Shown in pieces: positions 43,524 through 51,697 of a stretch of 64,000 bases of DNA. A program made the position numbers and the translations under genes. Source of the stretch: Brachybacterium sp042666875. GTDB taxonomy: Bacteria > Actinomycetota > Actinomycetes > Actinomycetales > Dermabacteraceae. The first letter of the stretch is position 1. Each line of letters starts with the position of its first letter. Below the pieces are notes generated by a model. It did not search any database. It was given only the letters and a program-made list of their open reading frames with translations, and was not told where the DNA came from. The stretch covers positions 660,776 through 724,775 of the forward strand of contig NZ_JBHTCX010000012.1 of the NCBI RefSeq assembly GCF_042666875.1, given 5' to 3'.

Positions 43524-44569
43524 CCGGTCGGATTCTCCGGCCTGTCCCCCGGCCCCGCTGCAGGGCGGCCGCCTTCGGACGCATCCGTGGCGGGCTCGTC
43601 GGTGGTGGGCTCCTCCGTGGCGGGGGATTCCCCGGCGGCAGCGGCGAGGTCGCTGTCGGGAGCGACCGATTCGGAGGAGAGTTCGACGAGATCGGGTTCG
43701 GAGGGCAGGTCCAGCACGCCCGCCGCGTCGTCGGAGCCTGCGCCGTCCGCGGAGACGGGCACGACTCCCGCCGTGACCGGAGCACCCTCCGTGCCGTCCT
43801 CGCCGGGCAGCTCGGTCCCGGCGGAATCGGCCGCAGGGGCGGTGGTCCCGGCGGCTGTGTCCTCGGAGCCGTCGGCCGTGGGCTCGCTGTCGGCGGCCGG
43901 GCCCTCCTCAGGGCTCGGCTCCGGCTCGGGGGCGGTGAAGATGTCGCCGACGACCTCGATGATCTGCTCGGCGGTCAGGGCGCCTTCGCGAACGATCTCG
44001 GCAGGCTCGACGGTGGTGTCGAGGATGGTGGAGCTGGTGCCGAGTCGGGCCGGACCGCCGTCGAGGTACTCCTCGACGGCGTCGCCGAGCTGGGTGGCGG
44101 CATCCAGCACCGTCACCGCGGCGGGCTTGCCGTGGCGGTTCGCGCTGGAGACGGCGAGCGGGCCGGTGCGGCGCAGCAGCTCGAGGGCGATCTCGTGATC
44201 GGGCATGCGCAGGGCGACCGTGCCCCGGGTCTCCCCCAGGTCCCAGGTCAGAGAGGGCTGGGCCTTCAGGATCAGCGTCAGCGGGCCGGGCCAGAACTCC
44301 TCGGCGAGGCGCTCGACGTAGTCGGGGACGTCGACGGCCAGGGCCAGCAGCACGGCGTGGTCGCCGACCAGGACGGGCGGTGGCGTGTCCCGCCCGCGGC
44401 CCTTGGCCTCCAGCAGAGCGGTGACGGACTCGGCGGTGAAGGCGTCGGCGCCGATGCCGTAGACGGTGTCCGTCGGCAGGACGATCAGCTTGCCCGCGCG
44501 GACGGCGTCGGTCGCGGCCGTCAGGGCGGCCTCGCGGGTTTCAGGGTTCTGGGTGTCGTGCACGCTCAC
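43520..44569 (-). CDS. L-threonylcarbamoyladenylate synthase (Sua5/TsaC), with long acidic tail
   Basis: 349 residues from GTG 44569. The first ~210 residues are a complete YrdC-fold enzyme that makes threonylcarbamoyl-AMP for the t6A37 modification of tRNA: KLIVLPTDTVYGIGADAF, EFWPGPLTLIL, RMPDHEIALELL, GPLAVSSANRHGKPA, and STILDTTVEPAEIVREGA. The remaining ~140 residues are almost only Glu, Asp, Pro, Ala, Thr, Ser and Gly, look disordered and are not the Sua5 domain of longer relatives. Coupled to prmC by GTGA. The tail ends in wecA's start. Confidence 0.92.
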   Translation of the reverse strand: MSVHDTQNPETREAALTAATDAVRAGKLIVLPTDTVYGIGADAFTAESVTALLEAKGRGRDTPPPVLVGDHAVLLALAVDVPDYVERLAEEFWPGPLTLILKAQPSLTWDLGETRGTVALRMPDHEIALELLRRTGPLAVSSANRHGKPAAVTVLDAATQLGDAVEEYLDGGPARLGTSSTILDTTVEPAEIVREGALTAEQIIEVVGDIFTAPEPEPSPEEGPAADSEPTADGSEDTAAGTTAPAADSAGTELPGEDGTEGAPVTAGVVPVSADGAGSDDAAGVLDLPSEPDLVELSSESVAPDSDLAAAAGESPATEEPTTDEPATDASEGGRPAAGPGDRPENPTG

Positions 44570-45486
44570 CGGGTCAGTGTCTCACTTCCAGGGGTCGGGT
44601 CCCCGGCGGCACGGCGCGCCACCAGGAAGCGGTCGCGGCCGGTCAGATCGGGGACGGTGCTGAGGCTGTCGAAGCCGCCGATCCGGGCGGCGGTGTCCCG
44701 GGTGGCGCCACCCTGGACGTCGGCGTGCTCCATGATCAGGATCCCACCGGGCCGCAGCAGCCGGGCGGCCCAGGAGATCACCGCGCGGGGCACCTCCAGG
44801 CCGTCCTCGCCGCCGCCGAACAGGGAGCGGTGGGGGTCGTGCTCGAGCACCTCGGCGTCCCGGGGCACGGCCTCGGGCGGGATGTAGGGCGGGTTGGCCA
44901 GCACCGCGTCGACCGGCGCCATGGCGGCCAGGGTCTCCAGTGCGGGAGTCTGCGGATCGGCGGTCAGGTCGGCCTCCAGGACCCGGCCGCGGCCGGGTCC
45001 TGCCAGCTCGAGATTCTCGCGGGCGAGCTCGGCGGCGAGCGGGTCGATCTCGACGGCCAGCACGCGGGCTCCGGGCAGCTCGTCCAGCACCGAGGCCCCG
45101 AGCGTCCCGCCGCCGGCGCACAGGTCCACGACGAGCTCCAGCGGTCCGGCCGAATGCTCGCGAAGCAGGTCGGGGACGAGTTCCGTCTCCGGGCGGGGGA
45201 TGAACACGCCGGGCCGCACGGCGAGCATGAGCCCGCGGAAAGGAGCACGGCCGAGTACGAGCTGGAGCGGTTCTCGCCGCTCGCGGCGCGCGGTCAGCTG
45301 CTCCAGGTCCGCGGCGAACGCCTCCGGGAGTTCGTCGAGCAGGACCAGGGGCCGCTCGGTGCGAGCGGCCGCCGCGATCAGGGAGCGGGCGTCGGCGCTT
45401 GCCGAGGGGACACCGGCCTGTCCCAGACGCTGGGTCGTCGAGGCCAGTGCGGCGCGCAGCCGCTCCCGGACGTCGGGCGTGCTCAT
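44566..45486 (-). CDS. prmC: Release factor glutamine methyltransferase PrmC
   Basis: 306 residues. Methylates the Gln of the GGQ motif in release factors using S-adenosylmethionine. N-terminal helical domain (~1-85); methyltransferase domain with VVDLCAGGGTLGASVL, the substrate motif NPPYIP, and E-x-D at LAVEIDPLAAELA. ATG 45486 overlaps the prfA stop by four bases, so enzyme and substrate are co-translated. Confidence 0.95.
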   Translation of the reverse strand: MSTPDVRERLRAALASTTQRLGQAGVPSASADARSLIAAAARTERPLVLLDELPEAFAADLEQLTARRERREPLQLVLGRAPFRGLMLAVRPGVFIPRPETELVPDLLREHSAGPLELVVDLCAGGGTLGASVLDELPGARVLAVEIDPLAAELARENLELAGPGRGRVLEADLTADPQTPALETLAAMAPVDAVLANPPYIPPEAVPRDAEVLEHDPHRSLFGGGEDGLEVPRAVISWAARLLRPGGILIMEHADVQGGATRDTAARIGGFDSLSTVPDLTGRDRFLVARRAAGDPTPGSETLTR

Positions 45487-46652
45487 CGCGCGACTCCGGA
45501 CTCGGTCTCGGTCTCGGCGGAGCGCTGGGAGTCGGCGAGCCGGGCGGCGCGCTCGGCCTCGCGCGAGGCGGCGATGAGGTCGTCGAGGTCGCCGGCGAGG
45601 ACCTGGGCGAGGTTCCCGGCCTTGTAGCCGGTGCGATGGTCGGCGACCCGGGACTCCGGGAAGTTGTAGGTGCGGATGCGTTCGCTGCGGTCCACGGTGC
45701 GCACCTGGGAGCGGCGGGCGGCGGAGGACTGCTCCTCCTGCTCCGCGCGCCGGGCGTCCAGCAGCCGCGTGCGCAGGATCCGCAGTGCCTGGTCGCGGTT
45801 CTGCAGCTGGCTCTTCTGGTCCTGGCAGGAGACGACGATACCGGTGGGCAGGTGGGTGACGCGCACCGCGGAGTCGGTCGTGTTCACGCTCTGACCGCCG
45901 GGGCCGCTGGAGCGGAAGACGTCGATGCGCAGGTTCGCGGGGGCCATCGCCTCGGCGAGCACCTCGGCCTCGTCGGTCTCGTCCGCCTCGGGCAGGACCA
46001 GCACGCCGACGGCGGAGGTGTGGATGCGGCCGGCGGATTCGGTGACCGGGACCCGCTGGACGCGGTGGACCCCGGCCTCGTACTTCAGGTGGGCGTAGAC
46101 GCCGTCGGCCGGTGCCGCCCCGGATCGGGAGCCGATCGCGGCGATGACGTCCTTGAGCCCGCCCAGATCGGAGTCCGCGGAGGCCAGCACCTCGACGCGC
46201 CAGCCCTTGCTCTCGGCGTAGGCGCGGTACATCCGCAGCATCTCGGCGGCGAACAGGGCGGACTCCTCGCCGCCGGCGCCGGCCCTGATCTCGAGGATGA
46301 CGTCGCGGGCGTCGTCGGCGTCGCGCGGGGCGAGCAGGTCCTCCAGGCGCTCGCGTTCCTGCTCGAGGCGCGCGGTCAGCTGCTCGGTCTCGGCCGCGAG
46401 CTCCGCGGCGAGCTCCTCGTCCCCTCCCGCGGCGCCGGGCTCGGCGAGCTCGCGAGCGGCCTCGAGATCCGCGGCGGTGGCCTCGACCTGTGCCGCGGTG
46501 CTGAGCACGGTGTCCAGCTCCGCATAGCGGCGGCCGATGCGGCGGGCCCGAGCGGGGTCGTCGTGGAGCGTGGGCTCCGCCATCGCCTCCTGCAGGCGGG
46601 CATGCTCAAGGCGCAGCGGTGCCAGACGATCATCGTGATCGGCCGTGCTCAT
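45483..46652 (-). CDS. prfA: Peptide chain release factor 1
   Basis: 389 residues. RF1 reads UAA and UAG. The GGQ motif is at residues 252-254 (SSGPGGQSVN). The codon-recognition tripeptide is PVT in RVPVTESAGRIHT, the PxT form of RF1 rather than the SPF of RF2. The domain-1 linker (~75-110) is Ala/Glu-rich and a little longer than usual. Start ATG 46652; 149 bases separate it from rpmE. Confidence 0.96.
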   Translation of the reverse strand: MSTADHDDRLAPLRLEHARLQEAMAEPTLHDDPARARRIGRRYAELDTVLSTAAQVEATAADLEAARELAEPGAAGGDEELAAELAAETEQLTARLEQERERLEDLLAPRDADDARDVILEIRAGAGGEESALFAAEMLRMYRAYAESKGWRVEVLASADSDLGGLKDVIAAIGSRSGAAPADGVYAHLKYEAGVHRVQRVPVTESAGRIHTSAVGVLVLPEADETDEAEVLAEAMAPANLRIDVFRSSGPGGQSVNTTDSAVRVTHLPTGIVVSCQDQKSQLQNRDQALRILRTRLLDARRAEQEEQSSAARRSQVRTVDRSERIRTYNFPESRVADHRTGYKAGNLAQVLAGDLDDLIAASREAERAARLADSQRSAETETESGVAR

Positions 46653-46754
46653 CGCCGCGTGCTCCCCTTGTCTCCGGTTCCCCGGTCACCCATCGCTGCC
46701 GGACCGTCCGGCCCGGTTGCTCTCCCGCCGCCCGCTCGGGGCCGCTCAGAGAAC

Positions 46755-46790
46755 GACGCCGGTGCACGCCGTGGGGCGCGCACCGGCGTC
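46755..46790 (-). terminator. Terminator-like hairpin downstream of rpmE
   Basis: An 11-bp perfect stem (GACGCCGGTGC/GCACCGGCGTC) with a 14-base GC-rich loop, starting 12 bases after the rpmE stop. There is no T-run. prfA begins about 100 bases further on, so this may end or attenuate the rpmE transcript before prfA. Confidence 0.6.
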
Positions 46791-46801
46791 GGAGTCGTGA
46801 C

Positions 46802-47014
46802 TCAGGAGTCCTTCTTGCCGTACCGGGCCTGGAACCGGGCCACGCGGCCGCCGGTGTCCAGGATCTTCTGCTTGCCGGTGTAGAACGGGTGGCACGCGGA
46901 GCACACCTCGGTGCTGATGGCACCGTCGGTCTTGGTGCTGCGCGTGGTGAACGAGTTGCCGCAGGTGCACGTCACCTGGGTCTCGACGTACTGGGGGTGG
47001 ATCTCGGCCTTCAT
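46802..47014 (-). CDS. rpmE: 50S ribosomal protein L31, zinc-binding (C+) type
   Basis: 70 residues from ATG 47014 with AAGGAG four bases before it; longer in-frame sequence upstream is not coding. MKAEIHPQYVETQVTC, then CTCGNSFTTRST and EVCSACHPFYTGKQK give the cysteines of the zinc-containing form. C+ L31 forms are usually swapped for a zinc-free copy under zinc starvation; no second copy is in this window. From memory, this gene directly follows rho in most actinobacteria, but here a 6-kb sugar cassette lies between them. Confidence 0.96.
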   Translation of the reverse strand: MKAEIHPQYVETQVTCTCGNSFTTRSTKTDGAISTEVCSACHPFYTGKQKILDTGGRVARFQARYGKKDS

Positions 47015-47043
47015 GTCTCTCCTTCTCGGGGTCGCTGGGTCGG

Positions 47044-47057
47044 TGCCCGGCCGGGCA
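47044..47057. repeat. 14-bp perfect palindrome in the rpmE leader
   Basis: TGCCCGGCCGGGCA, 30 bases upstream of the rpmE ATG. It could be a leader hairpin or a protein site. It does not resemble the AT-rich Zur boxes I know. Confidence 0.4.
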
Positions 47058-47104
47058 TCGTGAACCAGAACCGACGTCACAGTCTGCCACGGCCCGCTCC
47101 CCTT

Positions 47105-47120
47105 CCGCGAGGGATCGCGG
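47105..47120 (-). terminator. Possible terminator after the lacI-type gene
   Basis: CCGCGA/TCGCGG, a 6-bp stem with a GGGA loop, 25 bases beyond the stop of the LacI-family gene. Short, with no T-run. Confidence 0.4.
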
Positions 47121-47144
47121 TGCGGCGTGTGCAACATCGCCGCC

Positions 47145-48128
47145 TCAGGTCGAGCCCCGCACCTCGAGGCGATAGGGCACGACCCGATGCGCCTGCTCGC
47201 CGCTGAGCGGTGTCGTCCCCTCCAGCATCCCGGCCACCAGCTCGACCGTCTCCCGCGCGAGGGCCCCGATGTCGATGCTCAGCGTGGTCAGCTCGGGCCT
47301 GACCAGCGACGAGATCTCGAGGCCGTCGATGCCGACCAGACGCACCTGGTCGGGTACCGCCACGTCCATGGAGTGCAGGGTGCGCAGCAGACGCACCGCG
47401 AGCTCGTCGTTGAAGGCGACCAGGGCGTCGGCCCCGGTGGCGAGTGCTCGTTCCAGGGCCTCGCGGTGCCCGCTGCGGGCGTCGACCTCGTGGATCGCCG
47501 CCTCGCCGTCCTGGGTGAGCGGGCCGAGCGCGGCGGCGAGCTCCCGAGCGCGCTCGCCGATGCCTCCGCCGGCGAGGTCGAGCACGACGGGACGACGGAC
47601 GCCGACGTCGCGCAGGTGCACCGCCAGTTCCTGCATCGCCCCGGACATGGTCAGCTCGACCACTCCGGCGCTGTCGACCTGATCCGCAGACCCGTCCAGC
47701 CGGACCACCGGCATCCCGGCACCTTCCCGGATCCCGCTGGTCAGCACGCCGTAGCCGACGATCGCATCGACGCGCCGGGCGAGCTCGGTGGCCACGGTGT
47801 CGGGCTGAGGAGCATGATCCGCCTCCGCCAGGACCACGTTCCATCCGCGCGTGGAGCATTCGCGCACGACCGCGGCGCCGAGCTCGGCGTAGTACGCGTT
47901 CGAGAGGTCCATGATGACCAGTCCGAGCGTCGTCGGCCCCTGTTCGACCAGCCCGCGACCGAAACGGGAGGGCCGGTAGTTCAGCTCCCGCACCGCCTCC
48001 AGCACCCGCTCCCGGGTGGCGGGGCTGATCCCGGCCATGTCGTTGAGGGCACGGGAGACCGTCTGCCGGGAGACGCCCGCACGCTCGGCCACGTCGAAGA
48101 TCGTCGGCCGGCGCTCCCCCGCGCTCAC
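47145..48128 (-). CDS. LacI-family transcriptional regulator
   Basis: 327 residues from GTG 48128. The N-terminal helix-turn-helix is classical: TIFDVAERAGVSRQTVSRAL, then the hinge helix LNYRPSRFGRGLVEQ. The sensor domain is a periplasmic-binding-protein fold (TLGLVIMDLSNAYYAELGAA, DALVAFNDELAVRLL, VRLVGIDGLEISSLVRPELT). The GTGA start overlaps the stop of the fusion oxidoreductase, so it is in that operon and would repress its own production. The operators are very probably the two palindromes at 50177 and 50322. Confidence 0.93.
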   Translation of the reverse strand: MSAGERRPTIFDVAERAGVSRQTVSRALNDMAGISPATRERVLEAVRELNYRPSRFGRGLVEQGPTTLGLVIMDLSNAYYAELGAAVVRECSTRGWNVVLAEADHAPQPDTVATELARRVDAIVGYGVLTSGIREGAGMPVVRLDGSADQVDSAGVVELTMSGAMQELAVHLRDVGVRRPVVLDLAGGGIGERARELAAALGPLTQDGEAAIHEVDARSGHREALERALATGADALVAFNDELAVRLLRTLHSMDVAVPDQVRLVGIDGLEISSLVRPELTTLSIDIGALARETVELVAGMLEGTTPLSGEQAHRVVPYRLEVRGST

Positions 48129-50137
48129 CGGGTCTCGGACGCCAGGTCCAGCCAGTCCAGATCGGCCTGGGTGAGCTCCACGCCGAGGCCGAGGGTGGAC
48201 GACCGCATCTCGGCGATGCTGCGCGGGCCGAACAGGGGGAACGTCGGGAACTTCTGATGGAGCACGAAGGCGAGCGCGATGGCCGTGGCGGGCACGCCGT
48301 GCTCCTCGCCCAGCGTCCGCGCACGGGCCAGACGCTCGAAGTTCTCCTCGCTGTAGTAGCAGCGCACGAGCTCGGGGTCCGAGAGGTCGTCGGGGTGCGC
48401 GCGCCCGGTGAAGAAGCCGCGGGCCTGCGAGGACCACGGGAGCAGGGCGATGCCGCGCTCCTGGAGCCAGGCCTTGGAGTCCGGGTCGGTGGCGTGGACG
48501 CAGCCGGCCCACGGCACGTCGAGGGCCTGGGCGAGGCCGAAGTGGTTCGAGAGGATCGTGAAGCCGGTGCGGCCGTTGCGGCGCGCGTAGTCGTTGGCCT
48601 CGTCGACGCGCTCGGGCGTCCAGTTCGACCCGCCGTACGCGCGGAAGCGGCCCGCCCGCAGGTGCTCGTCCATCACGTCGACGAACTCGCCGACGGGGAC
48701 CTCGAGGTTGTCGCGGTGCATCATGTAGAGGTCCGCGTGGTCGGTGCCCTGCCGGTCGAGGGACTCCTCGAGCTGGCGGGTGATCGACTCGGGGTCGCAG
48801 TGGGGGGTGTGGGCTCCCTTGGTGATCACCACGACGTCGTCGCGCACGCCGCGATTGCGGACCCATTTCCCGAAGAGCCTCTCGACGTAGCCGCCGCCGT
48901 AGATGTAGGCGGTGTCGAACGTGGTCCCACCGATCTCGTAGAACGCGTCGAACATCGCCGAGGCGTGGGCGAGGTTCATCTGGTTGTCACAGCCCATGAC
49001 CAGGCGCGAGACCTTCTTGTCCACCCCGGGGATGGAGCCGTAGGTCATGGCGGGGCCGGACTGCACACTGCCGGCGACCAGCGGGGCGCCGGTGAGGGTG
49101 GGGATGTCGGCATCGTCCGCCTCGAACGGGTAGCGCAGCCCGATCTGCTCCCGCCAGAGGTCGAGGGCGCGGGCCTGGCCGAGCGAGTTCTCGAGCGTCA
49201 CCTCCGGGACCACCCCGTCCCCCCGGGCGGCCCGTGCGAGCGCGTCGGCCTCGAGGGCGTAGGGGGCGGCCGACGGGATCTCGATCCGCTGGGGCTGCTC
49301 GCCGACCACGTCGAGCTCGATCACCTGCTTCTCCCCCAGCCCCCAGGGGTCGTCCAGTCGGATCACGCCGCGGGAGCCGGTGATGGTCGCCGTCTGCGGG
49401 TCGGCGAGGCGCACCCCGGTGCGCAGGCTGGCGGTGATGTCACCCGGCAGCGTCACCTCGGCGCTCGCCCACTCGTCCACGCCCGTCTCCCCGATCGTGC
49501 CGCTTCCGCGCAGCGCGGTCGGGTCGGCGAAGGCCGTCCGCTGTGCGGCGCCCGCGACGAACCGGGCGAACGACAGCGGGTAGCAGCCCACGTCGAGGAT
49601 CCCGCCGCCGGCGGTCGCGGTCTCGAACAGGCGTCCCGAGCGGCCGCCGGTGTCGAACGCGAAGGAGGCGTCGACATGGGTGACCTCGCCGATCGCCCCG
49701 TCGGCGACCAGCTCGAGCACGCGCACCGTCTGCGGGTGGAAGCGATACATATAGGCCTCGAGCAGGACTTTCCCGCTGCGCGCGGCCAGGTCGTTGAGCG
49801 CCATCGTGGTCCCGGAGTTCGGCGTCATGGGCTTCTCGCACAGCACGTGCTTGCCGGCATCCAGCGCGGCGGCGGCGAGGCGCGCATGGCCGGTGTGGAC
49901 GGTCGAGATGTAGACGGCATCGACCTGGTCCGAGGCGAGCACCTCCTCGTAGCCGCCGATGATCCCCGGTTCCTGGAGCGGGAACTCCTCGGCGAAGGTG
50001 CGGGCCCGCTCGGTCGAGGAGCTGCCGACGGCGACCAGCACGCCGTCCTGCGAGGACGGCAGCTGCGTGGCGAAGCGACGGGCGATGGAGCCGGGCCCGA
50101 GGACGGCCCAGCGGAACGGGGTGGAGGTGGTGCTCAT
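48125..50137 (-). CDS. Gfo/Idh/MocA oxidoreductase fused to aldo/keto reductase
   Basis: 670 residues with two complete enzymes. Residues ~1-340 are a Gfo/Idh/MocA dehydrogenase: nucleotide loop LGPGSIARR, EKP motif at 101-103 (CEKPMT), and a family-like C-terminal sheet (GGGILDVGCYPLSFARFVAG). Residues ~364-670 are an aldo/keto reductase with its full tetrad D408, Y413 (FDTAYIYGGG), K440 (VITKGAH) and H474 (MMHRDN). The linker is about 25 residues and the reading frame is continuous, so this is a true fusion. One half would oxidise and the other reduce a sugar or polyol with recycled NAD(P)H; substrate unknown. First gene of the LacI-controlled operon. Confidence 0.9.
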   Translation of the reverse strand: MSTTSTPFRWAVLGPGSIARRFATQLPSSQDGVLVAVGSSSTERARTFAEEFPLQEPGIIGGYEEVLASDQVDAVYISTVHTGHARLAAAALDAGKHVLCEKPMTPNSGTTMALNDLAARSGKVLLEAYMYRFHPQTVRVLELVADGAIGEVTHVDASFAFDTGGRSGRLFETATAGGGILDVGCYPLSFARFVAGAAQRTAFADPTALRGSGTIGETGVDEWASAEVTLPGDITASLRTGVRLADPQTATITGSRGVIRLDDPWGLGEKQVIELDVVGEQPQRIEIPSAAPYALEADALARAARGDGVVPEVTLENSLGQARALDLWREQIGLRYPFEADDADIPTLTGAPLVAGSVQSGPAMTYGSIPGVDKKVSRLVMGCDNQMNLAHASAMFDAFYEIGGTTFDTAYIYGGGYVERLFGKWVRNRGVRDDVVVITKGAHTPHCDPESITRQLEESLDRQGTDHADLYMMHRDNLEVPVGEFVDVMDEHLRAGRFRAYGGSNWTPERVDEANDYARRNGRTGFTILSNHFGLAQALDVPWAGCVHATDPDSKAWLQERGIALLPWSSQARGFFTGRAHPDDLSDPELVRCYYSEENFERLARARTLGEEHGVPATAIALAFVLHQKFPTFPLFGPRSIAEMRSSTLGLGVELTQADLDWLDLASETR

Positions 50138-50176
50138 GGAGACGTCGTCGTCCTTCGGGGTCGATGTCCGGGGAGC

Positions 50177-50190
50177 CGTGAACGTTCACG
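50177..50190. promoter_or_regulatory. LacI-type operator, copy 1 (fusion gene side)
   Basis: Perfect 14-bp palindrome CGTGAACGTTCACG with the central CG typical of LacI-family sites. It lies directly after the predicted transcript start of the minus-strand promoter, so binding would block that promoter. Identical to copy 2. Confidence 0.8.
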
Positions 50191-50198
50191 ACCCCGTC

Positions 50199-50228
50199 AC
50201 GCTATCTCGACCACCTGCGCGAGGACAA
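50199..50228 (-). promoter_or_regulatory. Probable promoter of the fusion gene-lacI operon
   Basis: On the minus strand: TTGTCC (-35, 50223-50228), an 18-base spacer and TAGCGT (-10, 50199-50204). Transcription would start near 50192, and operator copy 1 covers the first bases. Confidence 0.55.
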
Positions 50229-50281
50229 GCGGGACACCCCTTCGTGTCGCGACCCTCCGGGCACGCTCCGACCTCGAACCG

Positions 50282-50310
50282 TTGACGCCCCTATCCCCCG
50301 ATGCCATGAT
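50282..50310 (+). promoter_or_regulatory. Probable promoter of the sugar ABC importer operon
   Basis: TTGACG (50282-50287), a 17-base spacer and CATGAT (50305-50310). The start would be near 50317, so operator copy 2 at 50322-50335 lies immediately downstream. Confidence 0.65.
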
Positions 50311-50321
50311 CTGCGTCACCC

Positions 50322-50335
50322 CGTGAACGTTCACG
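50322..50335. promoter_or_regulatory. LacI-type operator, copy 2 (ABC importer side)
   Basis: The same 14-bp palindrome as copy 1, 145 bp away centre to centre. A LacI dimer at each site, or a tetramer looping the two, would switch off both divergent promoters. Confidence 0.8.
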
Positions 50336-50368
50336 GTCCATGATCGCCACTCGATGAGGAGGGTGTGC

Positions 50369-51697
50369 ATGAGCGACGCGCACGCACGACGACGACCACG
50401 TAGGTCCCTGTTCCCGGGCGGGCCGTCCCGCCGTTCGCTGATGGGTGGTGCCGCGGTGCTCCCGCTGGCACTGGCCGGCTGCGGCTCCGACCCGTCCATC
50501 TCCGACGATCCCGATCAGCTCGTGATGTGGTACTGGGATCGCTCCGCGAGCCCGCAGCTGCTCGAACAGGCGAGAGAGCAGATCCCCGGCACGGACCGGC
50601 ATCTGCGCGCCGATGTCATCGGCACCAACTTCGACACGAAGCTGCGCACGAGCCTGGCAGGGAACGCCTACATCCCCGACATCACGTACATCAACTCGAA
50701 CAATGCCCTCTATTTCACCAACGAGGACCTCTTCCTGGATCTCTCCGAGCTCGGTGCGGACGCGGTCAAGGACGAGTTCTACGAGTGGAAGTGGGAGCTC
50801 GGGACCACTCCCTCGGGCCGCTTCTGCTTCTTCCCGCTGGACATCGGGCCCACCGGGTTCTACTACCGCCAGGACGTCTTCGAGCAGGCCGGGCTCCCCA
50901 GCGAGCCGGGTGAGGTCTCCGAGGCGATCGCGACCTGGGAGTCGTTCGTCGAACTGGGCCGTGAGCTCGACGGCGCCGCCGAATCCGCCCTCGTCAATGA
51001 CGCCCAGGCGATCTACGAGGGGTTCCTCAACTCCAGTCCCGAGCGCTACTTCGACACCGATGACGCGCCGCTGTACGACCGGCCCGACTCCGCTGTACGG
51101 CAGGCCTGGGACGTGACGGTCGCCGCGATCGAGGCGGGCTGCACCGCCCGGATCCCCCGGGACCGGGGCACGGATCAGAACGCCGCGTGGTCCAGCGGCC
51201 GCACCGCGGGCAACATCAGCGCCGCCTGGTGGGCACAGATCCTCGAGGAGTCCGCCCCGGACACCGCAGGGTCCTGGCGCATCGCGGACCAGCCCGTCCG
51301 GGCCGGCAACAACGGCGGCTCCTTCGCCGCCGTCCCCCGCACCTGCAAGGACCCCGAGGCCGCCCTGGCCTTCATCACCTGGGTCAACTCACCGCAGAAC
51401 CAGGCGGTCGCCTATCGGGACGTCCAGCTCTTCCCGTCCACACCTGCCTCGTTCGACGAGCCGACGATGCAGTACGCGGGCGACTTCTTCGGCGACCAGG
51501 ACCCGCTGGATTTCTTCTCCGCCGCCGCTGAGACCGTGCCGACCTCCTTCATCAGCACCTGGGAGACCGTGATCGCCGGAACCTTCACCCTCGAGATCAC
51601 CAACGTCGAGACCGCGGGGAAGGACCCCGAACAGGCGTGGCAGGACGCCCTCACCCAGTCCGCGAAGGTCCTGGCCAAGAGAGGGGTGGAGCAATGA
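50369..51697 (+). CDS. Sugar ABC transporter substrate-binding lipoprotein
   Basis: 442 residues from ATG 50369, with GAGGAGG before it; the ATG five codons upstream lacks this. The signal is basic with SRRSLMGG and lipobox LAGC. The mature protein has the family-1 solute-binding fold of sugar importers (DQLVMWYWDRSASPQLLEQA, NAYIPDITYINSNNAL, WVNSPQNQAVAYRDVQLFPS). The ligand is likely an oligosaccharide or sugar alcohol, but the sequence alone does not say which. First gene of the importer operon, directly behind operator copy 2. Confidence 0.93.
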   Translation: MSDAHARRRPRRSLFPGGPSRRSLMGGAAVLPLALAGCGSDPSISDDPDQLVMWYWDRSASPQLLEQAREQIPGTDRHLRADVIGTNFDTKLRTSLAGNAYIPDITYINSNNALYFTNEDLFLDLSELGADAVKDEFYEWKWELGTTPSGRFCFFPLDIGPTGFYYRQDVFEQAGLPSEPGEVSEAIATWESFVELGRELDGAAESALVNDAQAIYEGFLNSSPERYFDTDDAPLYDRPDSAVRQAWDVTVAAIEAGCTARIPRDRGTDQNAAWSSGRTAGNISAAWWAQILEESAPDTAGSWRIADQPVRAGNNGGSFAAVPRTCKDPEAALAFITWVNSPQNQAVAYRDVQLFPSTPASFDEPTMQYAGDFFGDQDPLDFFSAAAETVPTSFISTWETVIAGTFTLEITNVETAGKDPEQAWQDALTQSAKVLAKRGVEQ

